A stretch of 64,000 bases of DNA, from NCBI RefSeq assembly GCF_947487575.1, contig NZ_CANKXG010000006.1, positions 124,001 to 188,000 of the forward strand, written 5' to 3'. The position numbers and the translations under genes were made by a program. The DNA is from an uncultured Algibacter sp. Its GTDB lineage: Bacteria; Bacteroidota; Bacteroidia; Flavobacteriales; Flavobacteriaceae. The notes beneath the pieces were generated by a model. It was not told the origin of the DNA and made no database searches. It worked only from the letters and a program-made list of their open reading frames with translations. Positions 55,173 to 64,000 of the stretch are shown here, piece after piece; within the stretch, counting starts at the first letter, position 1; each line of letters begins with the position of its first letter.

Positions 55173-57137
55173 TTAATCAACCCATTTCATGCGCTGTAAT
55201 CTAACCGCATTCAATATTGCTAACAATGCAACACCAACATCTGCAAATACTGCCTCCCACATTGTTGCTAAACCACCTGCGCCTAAAATTAGAACAATCA
55301 CTTTAACACCGAATGCGAGTATGATATTTTGCCACACAATCTTTCGGGTTGAACGACTAATTTTAATGGCTTTTACCACTTTTGAAGGTTGGTCGGTTTG
55401 AATAATAACATCTGCTGTTTCAATGGCGACATCGCTTCCTAAACCACCCATTGCAATACCAACATCACTTGCTGCTAAAACTGGTGCATCATTAATACCA
55501 TCGCCTATAAAAGCAATCTTATTTTTAGGGTCTTGTTTTAAAATTTCAACTTCATTTAATTTATCTTCTGGTAACAAACCGCCTTTAGCAATTTCTATAT
55601 TTAATTCGGAAGCTACTTTTTGGGTAATGGAATCCTTATCTCCAGAAAGCATCATTATATTTTTGACACCTACTTTATGCAATGCTGTAATCGTTTCTTT
55701 TGCATCTTCTTTTAATTCATCTGCAATAACCACATAACCTGCAAATTTGTCATCAATAGCAACCAAAACAATCGATTCTACAATGGTTTCGGTTTCCTCT
55801 AAAACATTAATTTCATTCGCTGTCATTAGGGCTTTATTACCAACTAAAACAGTCTTACCATTTACGATACCTTTTAAACCTTTTCCTGCTATTTCAGATA
55901 CTTTGGAAGCCTCATAATCTGCACCTTCATCTTTATATTCTAAAATGGCTTTCGCGATTGGGTGTGTGGATTGTTCTTCCATAGCCATAAGGTATTTCAT
56001 AAACTCTTTTTCATCCCAATTTATGGCTTTAATCTCCTTGATTTTAAAGACACCTTTTGTTACCGTTCCTGTTTTATCCATTACCAATGTGTTTATCTTG
56101 GTCATGGCATCTAAAAACGAAGCTCCTTTAAACAAAATTCCATTTTTAGAAGCTGCTCCCAAACCACCGAAATAACCCAATGGAATGGATATAACCAGAG
56201 CACAAGGACAGGATATAACCAAAAATATTAAGGCACGATACAACCAATCTCTAAACACATAATCATCTACAAAAAGGTAAGGAATGAAAGTAACACCTAT
56301 AGCCAAGAAAACAACAATGGGTGTGTAAATTCGAGCAAATTGTCTGATGAATAATTCTGTTTTTGATTTTCGCGCTGTGGCATTCTGTACCATATCGAGA
56401 ATTCGAGCAATTGAACTATCCTTAAACTCTTTTGTGGTTTCGATTTCTATAACATCATCCATATTAATACTCCCTGCAAATACTTTTTCGCCTTTTGCAA
56501 TCGTATCAGGTTTGCTTTCGCCTGTCAATGCCGCTGTATTAAATGAACCCTTTTCGGAAAGTAGAATACCGTCTAAAGGAATTTTTTCTCCCACACGGAC
56601 TTGAACTTTTTCTCCAATTTCAACCGTCTCTGGACTTACAGAAATGTAATCATTATTCCGATATACTAAAGCTTCATTAGGGCGTACATCGAGCAATGCT
56701 TTAATATTACTTTTTGCTCGATTGACTGCTGCACTCTGAAATAATTCTCCAACCGCATAAAAAAGCATTACTGCCACACCTTCGGGATATTCGCCAATAA
56801 TGAATGCTCCTATGGTAGCAATAGACATTAAAAGGAACTCGGTAAAAAAATCGCCACTTTTAATGCTTTTCCAGCCTTCCTTTATAACAGGAAATCCAAC
56901 TGGAATATAAGCTATAACATACCAAAGAATACGAATCCAACCAGAAAAATGTGGAAATACTTCAAAATAATCAACAGTAATTCCAACTATCAACATTACG
57001 AAACTGAAAATAGCTGGTAAATAGGTTTCAATATTTGAAACTTTTTTAGGACTGCTATGGTTATGACCATCATCGTGACTATGTTGTCCATCAGAACCTG
57101 GCTTTAAATCTCTTAGATTAACTTTCTTTTTTTTCAT
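55173..57137 (-). CDS. heavy-metal P1B-type ATPase (Zn/Cd/Pb type)
   Basis: About 654 residues. ATG at 57137 is preferred since upstream frame reads into the previous gene with TTG. The N-terminus has a His/Asp-rich stretch (GQHSHDDGHNHSS) but no HMA domain. SCPCALVISIPLG gives the CPC metal site; DKTGTVTKG the phosphorylation site; GDGINDAPVLAASDVGIAMG near the end; and THPIAKAIL the HP motif. CPC plus the N-terminal histidines suggest zinc/cadmium export. Last gene of the metal operon. Confidence 0.92.
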   Translation of the reverse strand: MKKKKVNLRDLKPGSDGQHSHDDGHNHSSPKKVSNIETYLPAIFSFVMLIVGITVDYFEVFPHFSGWIRILWYVIAYIPVGFPVIKEGWKSIKSGDFFTEFLLMSIATIGAFIIGEYPEGVAVMLFYAVGELFQSAAVNRAKSNIKALLDVRPNEALVYRNNDYISVSPETVEIGEKVQVRVGEKIPLDGILLSEKGSFNTAALTGESKPDTIAKGEKVFAGSINMDDVIEIETTKEFKDSSIARILDMVQNATARKSKTELFIRQFARIYTPIVVFLAIGVTFIPYLFVDDYVFRDWLYRALIFLVISCPCALVISIPLGYFGGLGAASKNGILFKGASFLDAMTKINTLVMDKTGTVTKGVFKIKEIKAINWDEKEFMKYLMAMEEQSTHPIAKAILEYKDEGADYEASKVSEIAGKGLKGIVNGKTVLVGNKALMTANEINVLEETETIVESIVLVAIDDKFAGYVVIADELKEDAKETITALHKVGVKNIMMLSGDKDSITQKVASELNIEIAKGGLLPEDKLNEVEILKQDPKNKIAFIGDGINDAPVLAASDVGIAMGGLGSDVAIETADVIIQTDQPSKVVKAIKISRSTRKIVWQNIILAFGVKVIVLILGAGGLATMWEAVFADVGVALLAILNAVRLQRMKWVD

Positions 57138-57148
57138 CAAGTTTTGTT

Positions 57149-57355
57149 TTAGCAACAACTTTTGTTTTGTTGAATTGGTGGACAAGGAACTGTACCATAA
57201 GAGCAATACACACAACAATCTCCTTCTTTTGGTTTCATTACCGTTTTGCAGTTATCACATTCATAGAAGAATTGGCAAGCATTTGTTGGCATATCTTCTT
57301 CTTTTTTATGACCACAGTTTGGGCAAGTGATTACTGATTTTAATATAATTTTCAT
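57149..57355 (-). CDS. GDCCVxC domain protein
   Basis: A 68-residue cysteine-rich protein. CPNCGHKK, NACQFFYECDNC, GDCCVYCSYGTVPCPP. It is the GDCCVxC domain family often found beside mercury-transport genes. Likely a cytoplasmic metal (Hg or Zn) chelator; start overlaps merTP stop (TAATG). Confidence 0.9.
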   Translation of the reverse strand: MKIILKSVITCPNCGHKKEEDMPTNACQFFYECDNCKTVMKPKEGDCCVYCSYGTVPCPPIQQNKSCC

Positions 57356-57948
57356 TAGTTTTCTATTTTGTCAGTTATTTTGTAACCAGTTGAAATTATT
57401 GCTTTCTCAATTTCCCTCTTATTGGTTTTAGTTTTGTCAAATTCAATAATTGCATTACCCTTTTTGTATGAAGTATTTGAGTTAATAATTCCGTTGAGTT
57501 TATTTACTTCATGATTTACGTGTTCTTCGCAACTCGCACAGGTCATTCCATCTATTTTATATTCTGTTATTTTGATGTTTGATTTATCAACTACTATGAC
57601 TTGCTTTTCTGTGTTTGGATAAAAAATACTTGAGTAATATGGAAACGCCAACATTATAATTGCGAATACTGTAATAATCCCTAGAAAGGTTTTTGATTGA
57701 ATAAATTTTGGTTTTTCATCTGTTTCACATTCACAATCGATTTCGTTTTCTGGTTTCAGTTTTTGATACCAAGCAAAGACAAGTACTAATATTGTAAGTC
57801 CTATTAAATAAGGTCTAAATGGTTCTATCCAAGAAAAAGTTGAAGCTACACCACTTGTTCCTGCAATTAAAGCCAAAACAGGTGTGATACAACACAATGA
57901 AGCCGTAATTGCCGTTAGTAAACTAGTGATGACTAATTTGTTTTTCAT
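57355..57948 (-). CDS. merTP: MerTP-type mercuric transport fusion protein
   Basis: A 197-residue fusion. N-terminal membrane part (MerT-like, LTAITASLCCITPVLALIAGTSG, with a vicinal Cys pair in helix 1), middle helices, then a MerP-like HMA domain (KIDGMTCASCEEHVNHEVNKL). Carries Hg(II) or a similar ion across the inner membrane. No MerA reductase is seen in the window, so its job may be uptake or sensing of another metal. Confidence 0.85.
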   Translation of the reverse strand: MKNKLVITSLLTAITASLCCITPVLALIAGTSGVASTFSWIEPFRPYLIGLTILVLVFAWYQKLKPENEIDCECETDEKPKFIQSKTFLGIITVFAIIMLAFPYYSSIFYPNTEKQVIVVDKSNIKITEYKIDGMTCASCEEHVNHEVNKLNGIINSNTSYKKGNAIIEFDKTKTNKREIEKAIISTGYKITDKIEN

Positions 57949-57970
57949 AATTACTTTAATTATTTAATAT

Positions 57971-58555
57971 TTATATCCAACGCCTTACTTTATTTACATA
58001 CGCTAAATAATCATTACCAAACTCTCGTTCTAAAAATGCTTCTTCTAATCTAATTTGCGTATTTATACTTATAGTTGATAATGAAATTATCAATAGTGTA
58101 AAAGCATTTGGAATGACCAAAAACAATCCCGTATTCGCAATCATAATTCCGAGAAAGATTGGGTTACGGGAAAATGAAAATAATCCTTTAGTTACAAGTT
58201 TCGTCTTATTCTTTTCATCAATTCCAATTCTCCACGAATTAGCCATATGTGATTGAGCAATCCAAACTATGATTAGAGAAATAATTAAAAATCCCCAACC
58301 AATTATGGATAAAATTTCATTTTCTATATACCAAAAAGGAAGTAAATATTTATACCATTCAATCTTAAAAGCGTAGATTCCAACAACAACTAATTCCATA
58401 AAAGTTATTACGGTAAATACCTTTCCATTAAAACCGTGAGCATCATCAGTTTTATTAAAGGTCAATGGATTAATGCCTGTTTTATTTTTTAATAAAATTA
58501 ACCTGATTACAAATACAAATAGAAAGTAAATTATAAAGAAAATGAATAAAAGCAT
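57971..58555 (-). CDS. isoprenylcysteine methyltransferase-like membrane protein
   Basis: A 194-residue protein with four to five helices and the family C-terminal pattern KTKLVTKGLFSFSRNPIFLGIMIA, then RLEEAFLEREFGNDYLAYVNKVRRW. These proteins methylate small or lipid substrates and often occur in metal operons (Bacteroidetes), where their role is uncertain. Confidence 0.85.
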   Translation of the reverse strand: MLLFIFFIIYFLFVFVIRLILLKNKTGINPLTFNKTDDAHGFNGKVFTVITFMELVVVGIYAFKIEWYKYLLPFWYIENEILSIIGWGFLIISLIIVWIAQSHMANSWRIGIDEKNKTKLVTKGLFSFSRNPIFLGIMIANTGLFLVIPNAFTLLIISLSTISINTQIRLEEAFLEREFGNDYLAYVNKVRRWI

Positions 58556-58621
58556 TGATTCCTATATTAATTATGGTGATACAAAAATGCTATAAAAACC
58601 AATGCAATGGAAGTGCAATTA

Positions 58622-59035
58622 TTATCCACTACACTTATCACATATACCTTTTACAACCAAGTTTACATTTTCTGAAACAAAACCATCAGGTACTTTTATT
58701 TGAGGTATTTTATGGTCTGTTAAGCAAATGGTTTCATTACAATTATTACAATGAAAGTGTAAATGCAAATCAGTTTTTATATCGCAATTACAACCTTGTT
58801 CACATAACGCATATTTTGTAATCCCAGTACCATCATCTATTTGATGCACAATCGCTTTTTCCTCAAAAGTTTTTATAGTTCTGTATAATGTAGTTCTATC
58901 TGCTTTTACAAACGCATTTTCTATGTCACTTAAAGTAACAGCTACCTCTTTTTCTGCAAGAAACTTATAAATTAACATACGCATTGCTGTAACACGAATG
59001 CCTCTCGACTCTAATACTTGTTCTATTGTTTCCAT
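58622..59035 (-). CDS. Fur family metal-responsive regulator
   Basis: A 137-residue protein: N-terminal winged helix (RVTAMRMLIYKFLAEKEVAVTLSDIENAF, RTTLYRTIKTFEEK) and C-terminal zinc sites (HLHFHCNNCNETICL, GICDKCSG). Related to Zur/PerR proteins. It lies inside the metal operon and probably controls it in response to zinc or another metal. Confidence 0.9.
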   Translation of the reverse strand: METIEQVLESRGIRVTAMRMLIYKFLAEKEVAVTLSDIENAFVKADRTTLYRTIKTFEEKAIVHQIDDGTGITKYALCEQGCNCDIKTDLHLHFHCNNCNETICLTDHKIPQIKVPDGFVSENVNLVVKGICDKCSG

Positions 59036-59037
59036 AA

Positions 59038-60243
59038 TTAATGTTCGTGTTCTGCTTCGCCCTTTTTCATTTCAGCAATTAAATAATATGCATTATTATA
59101 AGCAAATTTCATGGTTTTATCTTGCTCTTCAGTAAATTGAACAGCAATCCAATCGCCATCTTTTGCCCCTAAAAGCACTTCAATAGGTTTAAAACTCCAA
59201 TCTTCATTTTCTCTTTCTACTGAAAAAACATAAAACCTATCGCCCTCTTTTATAATAGCACTTTCTGGTAATGCCTTAGTTTCTGTATTCTCAACTTGAA
59301 TTTTACCTCTTATATACATCCCTGGAATTAGATTCCCTTTTTTGTTTTCAATTTCAGCGTGTACGTGAAGTGCTTTAGGATTATCTTCAAAAGTCTTACT
59401 TACCGAATAGATTTCAGCTGTAAGATCTTCTTCTGTATTGGACTGTAAATTGAAAATCACTTTTTGACCTTTCTTTACTTTATAAACGTCTTTTTCGAAC
59501 ACCATTAAATCTGCGTGAACGTGATGCGTGTTTACAATTTCAAAAAGTTCGGTTTGTGGCTCAACATATTGTCCTGTTTTAACTTCAACTTTTTGGACAA
59601 AGCCTTCTATTGGACTTCTTAATGATATACTTTGAGCAATTGTTCCATTTCGTATTGATGACGTGTTTATGTTTAATAGTCTCAATTGGGCTTCCAATCC
59701 GTTTACCATCGCTTTAGAGGCATCATATTCTGCTTCGGCTTTTTGAAAATTTGCACCAGAGCCAACTCCTGCATCATTTAATTTTTGTTGACGCTCGTAG
59801 TTCTTCTTTAAAAAATTACTGTTGCTAAAAGCATTCAAATAATCAGTCTGCATTTTTATAATATTAGGATGTGATAGATATGCAACCACTTGACCTTTTT
59901 TAACTTTATCGCCTTCAATAACTTTTATAGATACCACATTAGCACCAACTACAGAAGTTATTGCAGCTTCGTTTTGTGGTGGCACTTCCAATGTGCCATT
60001 CGCTTCTACATAACCGCTCATATTGCGCAATACCAAGGTGTCAGTTTTCATTTTTAAGGCGTCAAACTGTTGCTGTGAAAGCATCACTTCTTCTTCATCA
60101 CTATGGGCTTCTTCAGCTTCTGGCTTTGCATCTTCATTGTGTTCATGACCATCGCCTTCTTTATGACTTTCTTTATTTCCACATGCAACAACTAAAAGTG
60201 AAACTGCAAGTAATGTTAAGATTATATATCGTGTGTTTTTCAT
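59038..60243 (-). CDS. czcB: CzcB-type RND efflux periplasmic adaptor
   Basis: A 401-residue lipoprotein (VSLLVVACGNKESHKEGDGHEHNED, a His-rich start after the lipobox). Adaptor features: barrel-sandwich/lipoyl domain (VVGANVVSIKVIEGDKVKKGQVVAYLSHP), coiled-coil hairpin (about 130-185), beta-barrel (VEPQTELFEIVNTHHVHADLMVFEK). Connects CzcA and the outer-membrane TolC part, here fused to CzcA. Ends with a His-rich tail HEH. Confidence 0.92.
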   Translation of the reverse strand: MKNTRYIILTLLAVSLLVVACGNKESHKEGDGHEHNEDAKPEAEEAHSDEEEVMLSQQQFDALKMKTDTLVLRNMSGYVEANGTLEVPPQNEAAITSVVGANVVSIKVIEGDKVKKGQVVAYLSHPNIIKMQTDYLNAFSNSNFLKKNYERQQKLNDAGVGSGANFQKAEAEYDASKAMVNGLEAQLRLLNINTSSIRNGTIAQSISLRSPIEGFVQKVEVKTGQYVEPQTELFEIVNTHHVHADLMVFEKDVYKVKKGQKVIFNLQSNTEEDLTAEIYSVSKTFEDNPKALHVHAEIENKKGNLIPGMYIRGKIQVENTETKALPESAIIKEGDRFYVFSVERENEDWSFKPIEVLLGAKDGDWIAVQFTEEQDKTMKFAYNNAYYLIAEMKKGEAEHEH

Positions 60244-60247
60244 TTTC

Positions 60248-63200
60248 TTATTTATTAAAATATTGTAGTTGAAATGTACTTTCTAAATAATTTATTAATG
60301 CTTCTTGAGCTTGTAATTCAGATTGGATAGCTTCTTTTATGAGTTGTGTAAATCCTGTATAATCTACCTCGCCTTCTCTATAGGCAAATAAAGCACCCAC
60401 TTTTTGTTCTTTTACAAGTGGTAAAACCTCATTTTTATAGAAAAGCCAAGAGGTCTTCCATTTTTGATAATTCTCTTTTGATTGTAGAAACTTGGATTGT
60501 ACTTCTTGTTTTTTAAACTGAATGTTCGTTTCGGCAATTTCCTTATCTATTTTTGCAGTTTTAACTTTTGCTTTATTTGTACCAGACAAAAAAGGAATAG
60601 AAACACCTGCTTGATACGTATAAAAACCTGAATTTCCATTAACATTTTGTAAACCACCTTGAAGATTTAACTTGGGTAAGTTATCTGCTTTGACAGCTTT
60701 ATATGTTGCTTCTGCTTCTGACACTTGTAATTGTGCTAGACCATATAAGGGATGTTCTTCTATGCTAAAAGTATCAACATCAATTTCATTGGTTATTTCA
60801 AAATCATTTGGAACCGTATAGAACGTATCAGAAACCAGCCATAGGTTTAACTGTTGTAATGCAATATTGTATTCACTTTTTGATTGCATAAATTTATTTT
60901 GAATCTGTAAGGCTTGATTTTTAGCTGCTGAATATTCTAACTTGGAAATAGCTTCAACTTCATAATTTAATGCTACTGCTTTTTCAAAATTGGTATATAT
61001 AGAATCTAATTCTTTGTATAATTTATAATTCCTTTTACTCTGCAAGGCATTTGCCCACGCCTTTTTCACTTCCAATTCTAAATCTAATTCTGAAAGCTGA
61101 AACGCCTTTTGAGCTAATTGAATGCGTTGTTCTTGCAATCGCTTTTTTGCAGAAATACCGAACACATCAATGTTACTTTGACCAATTCCAATAGTCGTAT
61201 AAATACCATTTCCGTTATTAATTTCCTCGCCTCCAGTAAAAATTTGAGATGTACCAAAATCGTAAGCTGTACTTTTTAACTGTTCTTGTTTGCTAATTTC
61301 TAATTGCTTTTGTTTTAAAAGCGGAAAATTTTCTTTTGATAATTTAACCGCTTCATTCATTGAAATAATTGGTAACGTATCATTAACTTCTTGGGCGTTT
61401 CCTGTTATTGGCAACAAAAACATAAAAGCTACCATTACAGTAACTGTAATTACTTTTTTATTTGCTCTAAACTTGAATGATTTGCTTTCTACCCAATGAT
61501 ATAATATCGGCAACACGAACAATGTTAATAATGTAGAGGTTAGTAAACCACCAATTACAACCGTCGCTAAAGGTCTTTGTACTTCTGCACCAGCTGATGC
61601 TGAAATTGCCATAGGTAAAAACCCTAAAACATCTGTAAAAGCCGTCAGCATAATTGGCCTAATTCTTCGTTTTGTACCTTCTATAATTCTATCTTTAAGA
61701 TTGGTAACACCTTCTTCTTTCAACTCATTCAGTCCGCTTATCATTACCAGACCGTTAAGAACAGCAACGCCAAACAAAACAATAAAACCTACACCTGCCG
61801 AAATACTAAAGGGCATATCCCTTAACCACAATGCTACTACACCACCAATGGTTGCCATAGGAATTGCGATATAAATCATTAAGGTTTGTGGCAACGATTT
61901 CAAAGCAAAATAAATAAGTACAAAAATGAGTAATAACGCAATTGGAACTACAGTTTGCAATCTGTTACTTGCACGTTCTAAGTTTTCAAATGCACCACCA
62001 TACCTAATAAAATAGCCAGTTGGTAATTCAAGTTTAGCATCTAACTTTGATTTAATCGCGGTTACTAAAGATTTTACATCACGTCCTCTTACATTAATAC
62101 CAACATAGGTCCTTCTGTTTGTATTATCCCTGCTTATTTGCATTGGGCCTGCTTTGTAGCTTATATCTGCAACTTCACGAAGTGGAATTTGAGTACCAGA
62201 CGGTAAATTAATATATAAATTTTGAACATCTGAAATATCCTTTCTGTTTTGAGAATTTAATCTTACCACTAAATCGAATCGCTTTTCGCCTTCAAAAATA
62301 ATTCCTGCTGTACCACCTGCAAAAGCCGATTGAACAATTTGATTTAAGGTGTTTATTTGCAGTCCGTATTGTGCTAATTTATTTCTATTGTAGGTAATGG
62401 TCATTTGTGGTAAGCCTGTTGTGGCTTCGGCTTTCATATCTCCAATACCTTCTGTACCTGCAATAATTTGAGATATTTCTTCTGCTTTTTGAGACAGTAC
62501 ATTTATATCTTCTCCATAAAGTTTTATAGCAATGTCCTCTCTAACACCTTCTAGTAATTCGTTGAAGCGCATTTCGATAGGTTGTGTAAATTCATAGTTA
62601 ACACCTGGAACGATTTCAACCGCTTCTTTCATCTTCTCTATCAATTCATCTTTTGTAATGGCTGTTGTCCATTCGCTTTTTGGCTTCAGAATTACAAAAA
62701 CATCAGCCAAATCCATCGGCATTGGGTCTGTTGGAATTTCAGCAACACCAATTCGACTTACAATTTTTTCAACTTCTGGAAACTTTGCCTTTACAATTTG
62801 TTCAATTTTTGTAGTCGTTTCAATAGTTTCTGTAAGGGAACTACCTGGTTTTAAAATGGCGTGAAACGCAATATCGCCTTCATCAAGTTGTGGTATAAAT
62901 TCGCCTCCCATTCTCGTAAACATAAAGACTGCAATACCAAATAAAACAACAGAAACACCAATTATTAGTTTACCTTTCTTTAAGGCTTTTTCTAACAACG
63001 GTTGATATTTACGTTCTACCCAATGCACAAATTTATCGCCATATGATTTTTTGTCGTTTTTTGGTGCTCTTAAAATCAAGGCAGACATCATTGGCACATA
63101 GGTCAAACAAAGCACCATGGCGCCAATCATTGCGAAAATGAAAGTCAATGCCATTGGTTTAAACATTTTCCCTTCAATACCTTGTAAAGCCAGAATTGGA

Positions 63201-64000
63201 AGAAAAACGATAAGGATAATAAGCTGACCGAAAAACGCAGCATTCATCATTTTTTTTGAAGCATTTGAAGCTACCTTATCTCTTTCTTTTGCTGTAAGGC
63301 TCTTCTTTTTAAATACTCGGGATGTAATGAGAAATACAGTACTTTCAACTATTATTACTGCTCCATCTACAATGATTCCAAAATCAATCGCACCCAAGCT
63401 CATTAGGTTTGCCCACACATCAAATACATTCATCAATATAAAGGCAAACAACAACGATAATGGGATAGTGGATGCTACTATTAAACCACCTCGCCAGTTT
63501 CCTAATAAAAAAATGAGTACAAATATTACAATTAATGCGCCTTCAATAAGGTTTGTTGCTACAGTTGATGTAGTTTCTGCTATTAATTTACTTCGGTCTA
63601 ATAAAGGTTCAATAATTACACCTTCGGGTAATGACTTTTCTATTTGAGCCATGCGCTCTTTTACATTCTCGATAACATCGTTTGAATTAGCCCCTTTAAG
63701 CATCATTACCAAACCACCTACAACTTCGCCTTCGCCATCTTGTGTTAATGCGCCGTAACGTATAGCAGAGCCAAATTGCACTTTGGCAATGTCTCCAATA
63801 GTTATAGGAATATTATTTATATTTTTTACTGTAATTTTTTTAATATCATCCAAACTACGCACTAAGCCTTCGCCACGAATAAAATTGGCTTGATGGTTCT
63901 TTTCGATATATGCACCACCTGTATTTTGATTGTTGTTTTCCAACGCTTCAAAGACATCGGTAATTGTTAATCCGATTGCTCGCAACTCATTTGGGTCGAC
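60248..64000 (-). CDS. czcA: CzcA-type RND metal efflux pump fused to TolC-like protein (N-terminus outside window)
   Basis: The frame continues past the right edge, reading VDPNELRAIGLTITDVFEALE. The visible 1,250 residues include the main RND domains: TSTVATNLIEGALIVIFVLI, LGAIDFGIIVDGAVIIVE (metal transport motif), GGEFIPQLDEGDIAFHAI, PTDPMPMDLADVFVILKP. From about residue 850 a signal-like segment (VMVAFMFLLPITGNAQEVND) leads into a TolC/CzcC-like outer-membrane efflux domain of about 390 residues (MNEAVKLSKENFPLLKQKQ). The fusion is seen in some Flavobacteria. It pumps zinc, cadmium, cobalt or similar ions out of the cell. Confidence 0.93.
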   Translation of the reverse strand, partial: VDPNELRAIGLTITDVFEALENNNQNTGGAYIEKNHQANFIRGEGLVRSLDDIKKITVKNINNIPITIGDIAKVQFGSAIRYGALTQDGEGEVVGGLVMMLKGANSNDVIENVKERMAQIEKSLPEGVIIEPLLDRSKLIAETTSTVATNLIEGALIVIFVLIFLLGNWRGGLIVASTIPLSLLFAFILMNVFDVWANLMSLGAIDFGIIVDGAVIIVESTVFLITSRVFKKKSLTAKERDKVASNASKKMMNAAFFGQLIILIVFLPILALQGIEGKMFKPMALTFIFAMIGAMVLCLTYVPMMSALILRAPKNDKKSYGDKFVHWVERKYQPLLEKALKKGKLIIGVSVVLFGIAVFMFTRMGGEFIPQLDEGDIAFHAILKPGSSLTETIETTTKIEQIVKAKFPEVEKIVSRIGVAEIPTDPMPMDLADVFVILKPKSEWTTAITKDELIEKMKEAVEIVPGVNYEFTQPIEMRFNELLEGVREDIAIKLYGEDINVLSQKAEEISQIIAGTEGIGDMKAEATTGLPQMTITYNRNKLAQYGLQINTLNQIVQSAFAGGTAGIIFEGEKRFDLVVRLNSQNRKDISDVQNLYINLPSGTQIPLREVADISYKAGPMQISRDNTNRRTYVGINVRGRDVKSLVTAIKSKLDAKLELPTGYFIRYGGAFENLERASNRLQTVVPIALLLIFVLIYFALKSLPQTLMIYIAIPMATIGGVVALWLRDMPFSISAGVGFIVLFGVAVLNGLVMISGLNELKEEGVTNLKDRIIEGTKRRIRPIMLTAFTDVLGFLPMAISASAGAEVQRPLATVVIGGLLTSTLLTLFVLPILYHWVESKSFKFRANKKVITVTVMVAFMFLLPITGNAQEVNDTLPIISMNEAVKLSKENFPLLKQKQLEISKQEQLKSTAYDFGTSQIFTGGEEINNGNGIYTTIGIGQSNIDVFGISAKKRLQEQRIQLAQKAFQLSELDLELEVKKAWANALQSKRNYKLYKELDSIYTNFEKAVALNYEVEAISKLEYSAAKNQALQIQNKFMQSKSEYNIALQQLNLWLVSDTFYTVPNDFEITNEIDVDTFSIEEHPLYGLAQLQVSEAEATYKAVKADNLPKLNLQGGLQNVNGNSGFYTYQAGVSIPFLSGTNKAKVKTAKIDKEIAETNIQFKKQEVQSKFLQSKENYQKWKTSWLFYKNEVLPLVKEQKVGALFAYREGEVDYTGFTQLIKEAIQSELQAQEALINYLESTFQLQYFNK

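Larger units (their letters stand above)
22773..64000. mobile_element. integrative conjugative element (Bacteroidetes type), right end outside window
   Basis: The stretch from the tRNA-fMet fragment to the window end carries integrase, RteC, excisionase-like HTH, TraE-F-G-I-J-K-M-N, MobA/B/C, SSB, a ParB-like protein and cargo. This is the content of a conjugative transposon of the CTnDOT-like Bacteroidetes group, here the flavobacterial version. Cargo includes ABC-3C, a defence-like cluster, a KAP NTPase and a metal-efflux operon. The outer end was not seen; I infer it lies next to an intact tRNA-fMet gene beyond 64 kb. Confidence 0.88.

Noticed and set aside
55189-56604. Several plus-strand open frames opposite the P1B ATPase gene
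   Set aside because: They mirror the coding frame of a strongly conserved gene and have no family resemblance of their own.
58555-58821. Plus-strand open frame opposite the Fur-type regulator
   Set aside because: Antisense shadow of a gene with all Fur zinc motifs.

Overview
The window is low-GC DNA with features typical of a marine-type member of the Flavobacteriaceae (Bacteroidetes): Bacteroidetes-style lipoprotein signals, SusC/D-less glycan genes rich in GH92 enzymes, a Bacteroidetes conjugation system (TraE-TraN, RteC, MobA/B/C) and genes packed with TAATG/ATGA overlaps. It has two parts joined near 22.77 kb.

Left part (1-22.77 kb, chromosome, all genes on the minus strand): a glycan-use locus that fits high-mannose N-glycan breakdown. 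It holds three GH92 alpha-mannosidases (one cut by the window edge), a GH130 phosphorylase closely resembling the beta-mannosyl-1,4-GlcNAc phosphorylases, a glycosylasparaginase for GlcNAc-Asn, a sodium:solute symporter, a GHL10-like TIM-barrel lipoprotein, a CBM9-like lipoprotein, a NagB-PIG-L fusion for GlcN6P, and a mannose-6-phosphate isomerase. Between the isomerase and the asparaginase sits an exported cassette of planctomycete-like proteins: a PSD1/DUF1549-DUF1553 cytochrome, a DUF1501 protein, an NHL propeller, and two proteins sharing a GH20-type C-terminal module, one of them with a DUF2231-like membrane part, a CxxCH motif and leucine-rich repeats. No SusC/SusD, endo-hexosaminidase or GH20 enzyme lies in the window.

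Junction: minus-strand remnants of two tRNA genes, each followed by an intrinsic terminator. The inner one is the 3' half of an initiator tRNA-fMet broken exactly at the anticodon loop, which marks one end of an integrative conjugative element (ICE). The outer one looks like a decayed tRNA-Leu(UAG).

Right part (22.77 kb to past the window end): the ICE. Order: tyrosine integrase; cargo (D-cysteine desulfhydrase-like enzyme, membrane LuxR regulator); RteC; excisionase-like HTH; a replication or helicase-loader-like pair; a divergent EEP-fold protein; an ABC-three-component (ABC-3C) system with a SMEK effector; an amidase; traE-F-G-I-J-K-M-N and a small lipoprotein; a minus-strand cluster of unknown but defence-like genes (DUF4062, AlbA_2/Schlafen-type ATPase-like protein with a DA[TIV][NS] repeat, a 31-residue GGLI-repeat peptide, an Mrr-like nuclease, a TIR-like membrane-tailed protein); mobC-mobB-mobA with a likely oriT; ssb, a ParB-like protein and small ICE genes with duplicated intergenic modules; a KAP P-loop NTPase; and a heavy-metal operon (CzcA-TolC fusion, CzcB, Fur-type regulator, isoprenylcysteine-methyltransferase-like membrane protein, MerTP, GDCCVxC protein, P1B ATPase).

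The best candidate for an undescribed system is the 41.6-44.9 kb cluster between the tra and mob modules. Its TIR-like, nuclease and DUF4062 families are common in anti-phage or conflict systems, but this combination, and the glycine-zipper-like peptide within it, is not one I recognise.
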